This document shows positions 1 through 8,263 of a stretch of 41,157 nt of DNA, one piece after another. The notes beneath the pieces were generated by a model. The model had not been told where the DNA came from and searched no databases. It saw nothing but the letters and a program-made list of their open reading frames with translations. Within the stretch, counting starts at the first letter, position 1. Each line of letters begins with the position of its first letter. The translations under genes were made by a program, and so were the position numbers. This stretch comes from Candidatus Sulfopaludibacter sp. SbA3. GTDB taxonomy: Bacteria > Acidobacteriota > Terriglobia > Bryobacterales > Bryobacteraceae. The stretch is taken from the NCBI GenBank assembly GCA_945893365.1, contig CAMDED010000060.1, forward strand, positions 1 to 41,157, read 5' to 3'.

Positions 1-142
1 CACTCAGGTGGGCGCTTCCTCCTCAGTCGCCTTTCTGCGGAATCTCTTCACGACCCCGGCGTCGCCATCCGGCTGATCCTTCTCTCTCTGCTCCAACCGG
101 GCCCTCTCGAAAACCCGCTCTGAGCAAACATCAGACCGCTAA

Positions 143-1223
143 TTGAGTACGAGAAAAGTGTTCGACGCCGTGTTCCTGGGATCGGCCTGCCAGTTAGGGA
201 CCGCGCATCGCATCGAGTTCGAGTGCCGTGCCGGCGTCCTTTCCAAGCGCATCGGACCTTTGAGCGAAGATACCCTCGGCTACGCCATGCAGCGTCAGGA
301 CCCTCAGTCGATACTTGAGTTAGGCTGCACGATAGTCAAGAGCTTGAAGAGAAACGGCGTCCTCGGTTCCGATTGGGCTCGGGGGCGCGTGGTCGCAGCC
401 GTCGATGGCATCGAGATCTGTAGCTCCTACGCGCGCTGTTGTGATACTTGCCTGGAGAGGAGGGTGGAAGAGAAAGTGGACGGCGCAATGCGCGAGTGCC
501 GTCAGTATTACCACCGCGTCTCGGCCGTCACGCTGGTCAGCACGCCTTTTCCGGTATTCCTGGGAATCCGCTTTCAGCAAGCCGGTGAAACCGAAGTGGC
601 TGCCTCGCTGGACTAGCTGCGGCAACTGGTTGGGCAACTCGGGCCCCGGTTCATGGATGTCCTGGTCGCTGACGCCATCTACCTGCAAACGCCGTTCGTC
701 CGTGCGATCGAATCGTTGGGCTTGGAATGGGTCATTAAGCTGAAGGACAATCAACCGGCTTTGCTGGCCGAGGCGGAACGCCTCACCGCGGCTCCCGCCT
801 CTTGCCAGTGGTCCGACGGTAACGGCGACTTTTCTCTGTGGCATTTGCCGGAAGTCGACTGGCCCGTGGCCGACCGCATGGTGCGTGTCGTCAAAACCGT
901 CCGGGTTCAAAAAGTCAAGCGCGTCAAGATCGAGACTATCGGCGAACTTCGCGAGAAGAAAAAAGAAGAGGTCCAGGCGCACTGCACCAATTTCTATGCC
1001 ACCAACGTGAATCTCGCCTCCATCCCTCCGCAGTTTATTCGGCAACTGGGCCGAAGCCGCTGGACCATCGACGCTGCCGCATTCCAAACCCTCACTACCG
1101 GCTGGCATCTCAAGAAGCCTTCCGTGCATCAAGACGTCGCACTGGTAGGCGATGATTCGGGTTCTGGCCTATACCTTGATGATGGTCTTTTATCATCGCC
1201 AGTCGCATAGTTCGCACCATTGA
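143..1223 (+). pseudogene. Decayed DDE (IS4-like) transposase
   Basis: Transposase remnant of a DDE type with the signature AVDGIE, then CC..CL, then YYHR. The frame from a TTG at 143 runs to an in-frame TAG at 614-616. It continues in the same frame (LRQLVGQLGPRFMDVLVADAIY) to about 1150, where a one-base shift moves it to a frame reading MIRVLAYTLMMVFYHRQ and ending at TGA 1221-1223. The first two catalytic Asp are visible (AVDG, about residue 88, and VADAIY). The position normally occupied by Glu in RWxIE reads RWTID. An internal stop, a frameshift and a changed catalytic residue all argue it is dead. No terminal inverted repeats could be defined. The 142 bases upstream show no intact start of the protein. 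The IS family assignment is tentative. Confidence 0.8.
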
Positions 1224-1248
1224 CTTTGGCGGCGCGGCTTGATATAAG
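1220..1248 (+). promoter_or_regulatory. Sigma70-like promoter of the E1/cytochrome cluster
   Basis: TTGACT (1220-1225) and TATAAG (1243-1248) are separated by exactly 17 bases. Transcription would start near 1255. A strong AAGGAGG ribosome site follows at about 1270-1276, just before the ATG at 1284. The -35 box overlaps the last codons and TGA of the transposase remnant, so the mobile element end may supply it. Confidence 0.55.
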
Positions 1249-1283
1249 ATGGCCTGTCATGATAACGCAAGGAGGTTGAATCG

Positions 1284-2618
1284 ATGTCCGAGCACAATCG
1301 TAAAGTCGACCGGCGCAGCTTAATGAAGATCATGGGAGCGGCGGGCGCGACGGGCGTGGTGATGTCCGGTTGCAGCAGTTCCCATGGGAGAACGGGCGGC
1401 TCCGAGCTGACCGGCGACCTCACGGGCGGCAGGTGGGATAGGTCTATTGCCGTGGCCAGCGCCGGACCCGGTGGCAACCCGGACTGGCAGCGCGGCGATG
1501 CCGTCAAGTTTCTCCCGCCGGAAAGGATTCCCACCCGTGGAAAGGCCTCGAGCGTCCTCGCCGCCCTCCCCAAGGACCAGTTGCTGACCATCTACCAGAG
1601 GATGACGGCCAGCCGCAAGTGGGAGACCGCGATGAAGGACCTCTTCGTAGGCGGCAAGGACGGACTCTACGGTTCCTTCCACACCTATATCGGGGAAGAG
1701 GCCATCGCCTGCGGAGTGATGGCGGCGCTCAATGACGACGACTACATCGCCAGCACCCATCGCGGGCACGGCCACCTCATCGCCAAGGGCGGCGACCTCA
1801 ATAAGATGGCGGCTGAAATTTTTTTCAAGGAGACCGGTTACAACAAGGGCTACGGCGGCTCCATGCACATCACCGATATGGCGAAAGGCATCATGGGCAT
1901 GAACGGCATTGTGGGAGCCAGCTACTACCTCGCGGCGGGAGCTGCGATTCGAGGAATGGTTCGCGGAACCAAACAGGTCGGCGTGGCCTTCTTCGGCGAC
2001 GGCGCGGCTAACTCGCCTTACTACTTCAGCGCCATCCGCAGTTGCGCGAACTACAAAATTCCCACCATCTTTGTAAACGAGAACAATTTCCAATACATGG
2101 GCGTGCCGATGGCCACCGTGGTTCCCACCAGATACATCTCCGATTACACGCGCGGGTTGGGCATTCCTCATCATGTGGTCGACGGCAACGATGTGTCGGC
2201 GGTGTACGCCGCAACCAAAGAGTCGGTGGATTGGGCGCGGGCCGGGAATGGACCCAGCATGATCGAGGGCATCACCTATCGCTGGTACGATCACTCGGGA
2301 TTCGCCGGCGGCAGAGTCGGCGCGGACGGAGCGATGGGGCTCCCTTATCGTTCCGATGAAGAGGTGAAGCAGTGGATGTCGCGCGACCCCATTGCGCGAT
2401 ACAAGGGGTGGCTGTTGGAGAAAGGCCTTGCGACGGCGGGCGAACTTTCAGGCATTGAGGCCGGGATGGATAAGGCTGTGCAGGCGTCCATCGAGTTCGC
2501 GCGGCAGAGCAAGGATCCCGAGCCCGGCGCGGGAGTCTGGAACACCAGCGCCAGCGGCCCCATGCCGGCCACGCAGTTCTTCAACCGTTCAGGCCTGGCG
2601 AATTCAGCCAAGGCTTAA
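1284..2618 (+). CDS. TPP-dependent 2-oxoacid dehydrogenase E1 alpha, Tat lipoprotein-like
   Basis: E1 alpha of the pyruvate/acetoin/branched-chain dehydrogenase superfamily, which decarboxylates a 2-oxoacid (or cleaves acetoin) on thiamine diphosphate. The TPP motif is clear: GDG at 238-240 and VNENN at 264-268. Other family marks are HRGHGH, KGYGGSMHI and GIVGA. The substrate/phosphorylation-loop region reads RWYDHSGF rather than the usual RGHS.SDP. The protein is 444 residues against roughly 320-370 for the family. The extra length is N-terminal: twin Arg at 10-11 (DRRSLMK), a hydrophobic Ala/Gly stretch, and a lipobox-like VMSGC with Cys30, followed by a Ser/Gly-rich linker. Seen: the signal-like N-terminus. 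Inferred: export by Tat as a folded, cofactor-loaded, lipid-anchored enzyme. The beta subunit follows after 14 bases. The start is set by AAGGAGG. The substrate cannot be told from sequence. Confidence 0.9.
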   Translation: MSEHNRKVDRRSLMKIMGAAGATGVVMSGCSSSHGRTGGSELTGDLTGGRWDRSIAVASAGPGGNPDWQRGDAVKFLPPERIPTRGKASSVLAALPKDQLLTIYQRMTASRKWETAMKDLFVGGKDGLYGSFHTYIGEEAIACGVMAALNDDDYIASTHRGHGHLIAKGGDLNKMAAEIFFKETGYNKGYGGSMHITDMAKGIMGMNGIVGASYYLAAGAAIRGMVRGTKQVGVAFFGDGAANSPYYFSAIRSCANYKIPTIFVNENNFQYMGVPMATVVPTRYISDYTRGLGIPHHVVDGNDVSAVYAATKESVDWARAGNGPSMIEGITYRWYDHSGFAGGRVGADGAMGLPYRSDEEVKQWMSRDPIARYKGWLLEKGLATAGELSGIEAGMDKAVQASIEFARQSKDPEPGAGVWNTSASGPMPATQFFNRSGLANSAKA

Positions 2619-2632
2619 GAAAGGAGACCGGA

Positions 2633-3616
2633 ATGGCTAAGAAACCCTACGCATTTGCTCAGCTTGAGGCGGTTGCTCTTGAGATGCGCCGCAACAAGGA
2701 CATGGTCTTCTTCTATGAGTATGAGACTCCGGTCGCGACCTCGCCGTCCGGCGAAATTCTGGATTTGATCAAAGAATTCGGCAAGGTCCGCACGTCGGGA
2801 CGCGGTTGGGCGATTGATGAAACGTGGCTCGTCGGCGCGGCGGTGGGTGTCGCCGCGGCCGGCTCCCCCGCGCTCGTGCGGCTGCCTTCGATGACCACGC
2901 TGTTTGCCATCGAATACATCTACAACCAGGCGGGCAAGCTGCGCTCGATGACCGGCGGACAGGCAAGCATGCCGTTCGTTCTGTGGCAGGGCGGCGGAGG
3001 CCGGACCAAAGGTTCGGCCGGGCAGCACACCGAGGTCGGGCAGGAAGCCATCTACGCGAACCTGCCCGGCGTGAAAGTGGTCGTGCCCAGCAACGCTTAT
3101 GACGCCAAGGGTCTCTTGATCGCCTCGATTCGCGATCCGGACCCCGTCGTTTACTTCGATTATTCGGAAGTGAAATCGGGTGAGCAGCCCGACGTTCCGG
3201 ATGAGGCCTACGAGGTTCCCATAGGCAAGGGCGTGGTGCGGCAGCAAGGTAAGGACCTGACGCTCGTGGCTTGGGCTCCGGCGACGGTCGATGTGAAACG
3301 GGCTCTGCCGGAAATCGCCAAGGCCGGCATCGGTGTCGAGTACATCGACCCGCGAACGCTGAAGCCGCTCGACGTCGACTTGTTGGCGGCCTCGGTGCGC
3401 AAGACGCGTAGACTGCTCGTGGTTGAGCATGGCCACTACACCAACAGCTTCGGCTCGCATGTGATCGCGGAGGTGGTTCAGGCGGTGCCGGGCGTGAAGG
3501 TGAAAAAGATCGCTTTCCCCGATGTGCCGGGGCCGGGCGCGCAGGGGATGATGGGCTGGCTGCGACCCGATGCGCCCAAGATCGTCGATGCGGCGATTCA
3601 AATGATGAGGGCCTGA
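2633..3616 (+). CDS. TPP-dependent 2-oxoacid dehydrogenase E1 beta
   Basis: Transketolase-like pyrimidine-binding domain in the N-terminal half and transketolase C-terminal domain in the second half. Recognisable stretches are the region around NQAGKLRSMTGGQ, the Gly-rich GGGGRTKGSAGQHTE, LPGVKVVVPSNAYDAKGLL, and C-terminal YIDPRTLKPLD with VVEHGH. The length (327 aa) is normal for E1 beta. There is no signal peptide. If the enzyme works outside the cytoplasm, this subunit would have to be carried through Tat bound to alpha (a hitchhiker), which is inference. It starts 14 bases after the alpha stop with AAGGAGA as ribosome site. No E2 (lipoyl acyltransferase) or E3 gene lies near, which is unusual for a classical dehydrogenase complex. 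Confidence 0.9.
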   Translation: MAKKPYAFAQLEAVALEMRRNKDMVFFYEYETPVATSPSGEILDLIKEFGKVRTSGRGWAIDETWLVGAAVGVAAAGSPALVRLPSMTTLFAIEYIYNQAGKLRSMTGGQASMPFVLWQGGGGRTKGSAGQHTEVGQEAIYANLPGVKVVVPSNAYDAKGLLIASIRDPDPVVYFDYSEVKSGEQPDVPDEAYEVPIGKGVVRQQGKDLTLVAWAPATVDVKRALPEIAKAGIGVEYIDPRTLKPLDVDLLAASVRKTRRLLVVEHGHYTNSFGSHVIAEVVQAVPGVKVKKIAFPDVPGPGAQGMMGWLRPDAPKIVDAAIQMMRA

Positions 3617-3629
3617 TTTGGAGCCGGGA

Positions 3630-3920
3630 ATGCCGGAGCCGTGCCCGCGCTGCGGCGGTGACATGCATCCCGCCAACGTCAAGACCGCCATCTGGCGCGA
3701 GGAACGCGTGTTTGTGGTGGAGGATATTCCCGCCCAGGTATGCGCCTCCTGCATGGAGCAGTTCTATGACGAGGAGACTACCGATGCGCTGCGCCGCTTG
3801 ACGGAAGAAACTTTTACATCGGCGGAGCCGGTGAGGGAGATCGTCGTTCCCGTCTACTCGCTCGAAGGCCGGATCCACAGGAGGGAATTTGCCGAGGATG
3901 AAGTGCCCGTCGACTATTGA
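3630..3920 (+). CDS. YgiT-type zinc-finger domain protein
   Basis: Small protein of about 96 residues with two CxxC pairs, CPRC near the start and CASC in the middle, as in the YgiT/MqsA N-terminal zinc-binding domain. The line VVEDIPAQVCASCMEQFYDE is typical of that family. There is no helix-turn-helix and no toxin gene beside it, so an antitoxin role is not supported. The ATG at 3630 has GGAG six bases upstream. A TTG at 3618 in the same frame is the alternative. It sits inside the E1/cytochrome cluster and overlaps the start of the next gene, so it is probably co-transcribed. No signal peptide is visible. Its job here is unknown. Metal or cofactor handling is possible but unproven. Confidence 0.75.
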   Translation: MPEPCPRCGGDMHPANVKTAIWREERVFVVEDIPAQVCASCMEQFYDEETTDALRRLTEETFTSAEPVREIVVPVYSLEGRIHRREFAEDEVPVDY

Positions 3921-4323
3921 AGGGTTGCCGACTGCGCTGCTGCTGACTGGGTTGCTGATGGCTGCCCTGCTGCTGACGGCGTGCGGCAAGTCCCCCGCGT
4001 CCGCGCCCAAAGCCGAAGCCGCGCCCAATACCGAGGCCGCGACCGCCCCGTTTAAGATGTCGAGCATTTTTCCCGACGGGCCCGGGCGGACTAAGGTCAT
4101 GAACACCTGTGGCTCATGCCATGCCGTGGTGTGCGTCGCACGGGGACAGCGGACGGCGGAACGGTGGGAGAGCATTAAGATGGGCCACCGCGACAAGCTG
4201 GCCGACACAACCAGCGTCGACATCGAGGATATGTTTACCTATCTCGCGGCGAACTTTAACGATAAGAAGCCGGAACCCAGGATTCCGCCGGAGCTGGCGA
4301 TGCAGGGATGCACTCCGTTTTGA
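3898..4323 (+). CDS. Monoheme cytochrome c lipoprotein (first copy)
   Basis: Hydrophobic signal ending in the lipobox LLTAC (Cys29), then an Ala/Pro-rich linker, then one CGSCH heme c motif (residues 71-75 from this start). A conserved tail follows, YLAANFN with a proline-rich PEPRIPPEL end. Predicted to be a lipid-anchored periplasmic electron carrier. ATG 3898 is chosen; a TTG at 3889 in frame is also possible, and both overlap the preceding gene. It shares its layout and several positions with the next gene (heme motif, W about 20 residues later, YLAANFN, PPEL), so the two are likely duplicates. The position directly after E1 alpha/beta suggests an electron acceptor role, which is inference. 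Confidence 0.85.
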   Translation: MKCPSTIEGLPTALLLTGLLMAALLLTACGKSPASAPKAEAAPNTEAATAPFKMSSIFPDGPGRTKVMNTCGSCHAVVCVARGQRTAERWESIKMGHRDKLADTTSVDIEDMFTYLAANFNDKKPEPRIPPELAMQGCTPF

Positions 4324-4341
4324 AATGGCGGCTGGTTTGAA

Positions 4342-4725
4342 ATGGTTTTGAAATGGACGACGGCATTCCTTTTCGTCCTGACGGGCTGTTCACAGGGCCG
4401 CCGCGAGCAGACTGCGGTCACACCCATGGTTGCGTCGCAGCCGGGTCCGGCCAAGGTGAATCTCGATGAGATCTTTCCCGCCGGCCGCGGTCGCGAATTG
4501 GCGCTCAACAACTGCACCACCTGTCACACGTTTGTTCCGATCGTCGTGTTACGGATGAGTAAGGAAGCGTGGGAGCGAAACAGCCGCGACCATCGGGAAC
4601 GGGTGAAGGCGTTGGGCGACGCGGATTTCAAGATCCTTTACCAATACCTGGCGGCGAACTTCAACCCCGAACGGCCCGTGCCGAAGTTGCCGCCGGAATT
4701 GCTGGAGACCTGGACGTCGTATTGA
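4342..4725 (+). CDS. Monoheme cytochrome c lipoprotein (second copy)
   Basis: Short signal with lipobox VLTGC (Cys16), then one CTTCH heme motif (58-62). It has the same tail as its neighbour (YLAANFN, PKLPPEL) and ends TWTSY. It begins 18 bases after the previous gene and ends 13 bases before the NHL gene, so it belongs to the same transcript. Predicted to be a periplasmic or membrane-anchored electron carrier. A paralogous tandem pair could hand electrons in series or serve alternative partners. No Met ligand position can be assigned with confidence. Confidence 0.85.
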   Translation: MVLKWTTAFLFVLTGCSQGRREQTAVTPMVASQPGPAKVNLDEIFPAGRGRELALNNCTTCHTFVPIVVLRMSKEAWERNSRDHRERVKALGDADFKILYQYLAANFNPERPVPKLPPELLETWTSY

Positions 4726-4738
4726 GAAGGAGTGCAAT

Positions 4739-5776
4739 ATGGAATCACGCAAGAGGAATTCTGTGAGCTTTAAACGCGCCGGCCTGTTGTTGCTTTGTAT
4801 TGCCGGCGTAGCACTCTGCCAGCAGGGAAGCGGCGTGCCCGTGCTGGGTTACAAGCTCGTGAATTGGCCCATCGAAGCGACGAGCGAAGCCGGATTTCCC
4901 GCGGGCGCATGGAATCTCATTCAGGCGCCCGGCATTGCCGTCGATACGAAGGGCCATATCCTGGTGCTCCATCGCGGGGCTCATCCGATTCTCGAATTCG
5001 ACGGCGGCGGCAAGTTTGTGCGCTCGTGGGGCGATGGATTGTTCAGCGAGGGGAAAGTCGTAGCCATTCCTCCGGCCAATCGGACTCCAGCCCGGTCCGG
5101 TTACTCGGCCGTATACGGACCGGCCGGATGCGACTCCTGCGGCGCGCACTCGATCCGCGTGGATGCGGAGGGGAACATCTGGGCTGTCGACGCCCCCGGT
5201 CACATTGTCTACAAGATGGACCCGAAGGGTAAGGTGATCATGCGGCTAGGCCAAAAGGGCGTCGCCGGAATGGGCCCGAACAACTTCTACCTGCCCACCG
5301 ACGTGGCCTTCGCGTCCAATGGGGATATCTATGTGGCCGATGGATACGGCAATCCGCGCGTGGTGAAGTTCACGCGGGCCGGAAAATACATCCTGCAGTT
5401 TGGAAAGCGAGGAACGGGTCCAGGCGAGTTTGGCCTGCCCCACAATGTTGTGCTGGACGCGCAAGGCAGGGTGTACGTCACGGATCGGGACAATCAGCGA
5501 GTCGAGGTTTTCGACCCGGATGGAAAATTCCTGAATCAGTGGAAGACCTATGGCGGGGTCTCCACGCTCTTCATGACGAAAGACCGGCACATCTGGGCGG
5601 GTGGGTTCCTGCACGATCTGGACGGAAAGGTTTTAGGACGATTGCCGGTTCCGCCGAGTGGTGGAGGTGGCGGAGTACACGGTACCGCAATCGCGGATTC
5701 CGGGGATGTTTATCTTTCCCTGCTGAACGGGCAAGTGCATAAATTCGTCAAGACAGCGGCGCCGGCCGGACAGTAG
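4739..5776 (+). CDS. Exported NHL-repeat beta-propeller protein
   Basis: 345 residues with a Sec signal (positive n-region RKR, hydrophobic LLLLCIAGVALC). A run of NHL-type repeats follows, for example a blade with GDIYVADGYGNPRVVKF and one with GRVYVTDRDNQRVEVFDPDG. It resembles the peptidyl-alpha-hydroxyglycine lyase/NHL family of six-bladed propellers, but catalytic identity cannot be claimed. The CDSC near the middle is not a heme motif. AAGGAG lies just before the ATG. As the last gene of the cluster, it may scaffold or bind the exported E1/cytochrome proteins, or bind substrate. That role is inferred from position only. Confidence 0.8.
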   Translation: MESRKRNSVSFKRAGLLLLCIAGVALCQQGSGVPVLGYKLVNWPIEATSEAGFPAGAWNLIQAPGIAVDTKGHILVLHRGAHPILEFDGGGKFVRSWGDGLFSEGKVVAIPPANRTPARSGYSAVYGPAGCDSCGAHSIRVDAEGNIWAVDAPGHIVYKMDPKGKVIMRLGQKGVAGMGPNNFYLPTDVAFASNGDIYVADGYGNPRVVKFTRAGKYILQFGKRGTGPGEFGLPHNVVLDAQGRVYVTDRDNQRVEVFDPDGKFLNQWKTYGGVSTLFMTKDRHIWAGGFLHDLDGKVLGRLPVPPSGGGGGVHGTAIADSGDVYLSLLNGQVHKFVKTAAPAGQ

Positions 5777-5854
5777 CCGCGCTGCTCCACCCCGGTTGCC
5801 GGGTCTCCCGCGGGCGAGACAACGGCGCTCTTTCCCGCAAGGCCGTTCGCGGCG

Positions 5855-5875
5855 CCGGTCAATCCCCTCGACCGG
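5855..5875. terminator. Possible bidirectional stem-loop between convergent genes
   Basis: CCGGTC (5855-5860) and GACCGG (5870-5875) form a 6-bp stem with a 9-base loop, between the stop of the NHL gene and the stop of the minus-strand FG-GAP gene. A second weak hairpin, GTCTC/GAGAC, lies just upstream. Neither has a clear T-run, so terminator function is a guess from location. Confidence 0.3.
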
Positions 5876-8263
5876 TCAGGATCCGGTTGAATACATCCGT
5901 TCCCCAATCGCGCTGGCGGCAACCTGTTGCGGGTAAACGTACTCCCATTCCGATCGGCCCTCGGCCACGCGAATGGTTTGATTCACCGGCGGATTTTCGA
6001 TGCGCTGCCGCAAACCGCTGGGCCAACGGATGTCGAGGGCATCCACCTTTGTGAGCCTTCCCAGACCGAAGTGCTGCTCAAACGGAAGGCAGCCGAAGTT
6101 TGTGCCGCCTTGAATCTCGCGCATCTGCATCGTCTCCCCGCTGGTCAGGGTGATGCGCGCGCCGATAGCGTCGCGATTGCTGGCCGTGCCCGTCAAACGC
6201 ACGTTCAGATAGTTACCCGTGCGCTCCTTGGGACAGAAAACGTTGGTGGTCAACAGGTCGCCGGGATATCCTCCGCCCGCCGCGATGATTATTGAGAGCC
6301 GGCCGTCGCCGAACAGATCGGCGGCATTCGTCCCGTGGCTCTTGCCCGTGAACGGCAAGCCCGATGAAAAAGTCACATTGCGGTACTTTTTGCCGTCGTT
6401 TTCCAGCAGAACGAACGGCTCGAACCGGTCCATGCGCGGGCTGCCGTTCCCCAGCAGAAAGTCGAGGCGTCCGTCGTTGTTCACGTCGCCGCAATTGCCG
6501 CTCATGGTTCCCCAGCATCCGTCAATTCCCAGTTCGCCCGATCGCGCCGTGAACGTGCCGTCGCGGTTGTTGTGCCACACGCGCAAGGGCGAGCCGTCCT
6601 CGGGCCCGTGGCCGGTCTTCATCGTGTGGATCACGTCCTCGTGGTCGGACCAGGCGAATTGGACGATATCGAGCCAGCCGTCGTTGTCGTAGTCGCACCA
6701 GAAGCACGTGCTGCCGACGACAAACTCCGTAAAGCCGGCCTCGGGGCCGACGTTGGTGAACGTGCCGTCTCCATTATTCCGAAACAACTGCGGACGCCCC
6801 AGGCTGGCGCTGAGGAAAAGGTCCGGGTAACCGTCGTTATTGTAGTCGCCCCAAGCATGGCCCATGGTCGGAAACATGTTGTGCAGACCCGACGATTTGG
6901 TGACGTCGGTGAAGGTGCCGTCCCGGTTGTTATGGAAAAGGCGATTCTGAACGGGGCGTTCGAAGAGCCCGCCCAGGTTGTTGGAGACGAAGAGATCGAG
7001 ATACCCATCGCAATCGTAATCCACCCAACTGGCCGAGAACACGGCGCCCCAATGCTGAACGCCGGCCTGCTTCGTGACGTCGGAAAAAGTTCCGTCGCCG
7101 TTGTTGTGAAGGAGGGAACACTCGCCCGGGTAGAAGCCCAAACGGCCGATGAACAGGTCGACGAAGCCATCGTTATCGTAGTCGCCCGCAATCACGCCAA
7201 AGCCGTTTATACAGCGATCGAGACCGGAGCTGACCGAAACATCCGTGAACGTTCCATCGCCGTTGTTGCGGTACAAACTGCACCCTCCGTGCGCCCCGGC
7301 GATGGCGATATCGAGCAGCCCGTCGTTGTTGTAGTCGAAGACGGCCGTGCCGCGGCCTCCGCTGGTCTTATCGAGGCCGATCCTCGCGGCGATATCTTCG
7401 AATTGCACGCTGGCGGGCGCGTATCCGACCTTCATCTCCATGCGGTGCCGCGCAGGGACGCTCTCCGGATATCCTCCGACGGACTGCGAGGAAAGCCAAA
7501 TCAACGAACGCACCCGTTCGTTTTCCGGATTCGCTTCCATGGCCATGACGCCATCGTCGATGGCCTGCTTGAAGCGGCCCGCCCGGTAATTGGCGACCGC
7601 CGACTCGTGCGTCGCGAGCGCTTTGGTCGCCGGATTCCGCGCGGCCTGGTTCAGCTCCCGGACCGCCTGGTCGTAGAGCCCGCACTTCAGATACGCGCGT
7701 CCCAATTCGACTCTGGTCTCAAAGTCATTCGGCTCCCGCTTCAGCCGTTCGAGATGGCGATCGAACAAATCCTGGTACTGAAGGCTGACATATACACCTA
7801 CTTCGGAATACAACTCCATCACATTTCCGGCGAAAATGGACAGCCGCCGCGGCCCCAGCACGGAGTACGCGGCAAGGCCCCGCATCAAAGTATCGGACAT
7901 CATCCCTATCGCCGAAAGCGGCAAGGACAGGGGTAGCGTTAAAATACTGGCGTCGCGAGGATCGAGAAAGCTGAAGCTGCGCCGAGTGGCCTGCGCCGCC
8001 TCGCCCAACGCTTTGACCAGCCCCGCCCCATCCGGACGGGCGAGCCTGCCGATCAGCATGAGCTGATTGGCGACTTCGGAAACGGCGCTGTCCAGATCCT
8101 GAGGCCCGTTCAGGGGAGGACGATACCGCCCGGCCGCGGAGTCCTGTCCGCTAAGAGTTTCGAGACCGGCCTGCAGCGTCCGCGCCCCGGTATTGATCGC
8201 CATGAGACCCGCTTCAAGAAAGCTCGCGGGAATTTTGAGGAGGCTCGCCCAAGGGGTGCTCAT
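5876..8263 (-). CDS. TPR/FG-GAP repeat protein with C-terminal ASPIC/UnbV domain
   Basis: About 795 residues. The N-terminal part has one or more TPR-like helices (ELGRAYLKCGLYDQAVREL; AVANYRAGRFKQAIDDG). The middle holds at least six FG-GAP/VCBS repeats with calcium-loop signatures such as DYNNDGLLDI, DYDNDGFVDLF, DYDCDGYLDLF and DVNNDGRLDFL, alternating with NNGDGTF. The end matches the ASPIC/UnbV (CRTAC1-like) domain, with GARITL and DIRWPSG. The start at 8263 makes an ATGA overlap with the redoxin gene upstream; an in-frame ATG at 8305 is the alternative. No clear signal peptide is seen, which is odd for a family generally thought to be extracellular. It is co-transcribed with the redoxin gene. 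Confidence 0.85.
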   Translation of the reverse strand: MSTPWASLLKIPASFLEAGLMAINTGARTLQAGLETLSGQDSAAGRYRPPLNGPQDLDSAVSEVANQLMLIGRLARPDGAGLVKALGEAAQATRRSFSFLDPRDASILTLPLSLPLSAIGMMSDTLMRGLAAYSVLGPRRLSIFAGNVMELYSEVGVYVSLQYQDLFDRHLERLKREPNDFETRVELGRAYLKCGLYDQAVRELNQAARNPATKALATHESAVANYRAGRFKQAIDDGVMAMEANPENERVRSLIWLSSQSVGGYPESVPARHRMEMKVGYAPASVQFEDIAARIGLDKTSGGRGTAVFDYNNDGLLDIAIAGAHGGCSLYRNNGDGTFTDVSVSSGLDRCINGFGVIAGDYDNDGFVDLFIGRLGFYPGECSLLHNNGDGTFSDVTKQAGVQHWGAVFSASWVDYDCDGYLDLFVSNNLGGLFERPVQNRLFHNNRDGTFTDVTKSSGLHNMFPTMGHAWGDYNNDGYPDLFLSASLGRPQLFRNNGDGTFTNVGPEAGFTEFVVGSTCFWCDYDNDGWLDIVQFAWSDHEDVIHTMKTGHGPEDGSPLRVWHNNRDGTFTARSGELGIDGCWGTMSGNCGDVNNDGRLDFLLGNGSPRMDRFEPFVLLENDGKKYRNVTFSSGLPFTGKSHGTNAADLFGDGRLSIIIAAGGGYPGDLLTTNVFCPKERTGNYLNVRLTGTASNRDAIGARITLTSGETMQMREIQGGTNFGCLPFEQHFGLGRLTKVDALDIRWPSGLRQRIENPPVNQTIRVAEGRSEWEYVYPQQVAASAIGERMYSTGS

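Noticed and set aside
3630-3920. MqsA-type antitoxin
   Set aside because: Only the zinc-binding part is present, with no HTH and no toxin gene adjacent.
6572-7936. Long plus-strand frame of 454 residues
   Set aside because: It is antisense to the FG-GAP repeat gene; regular DNA repeats keep it open, and it has no family marks.
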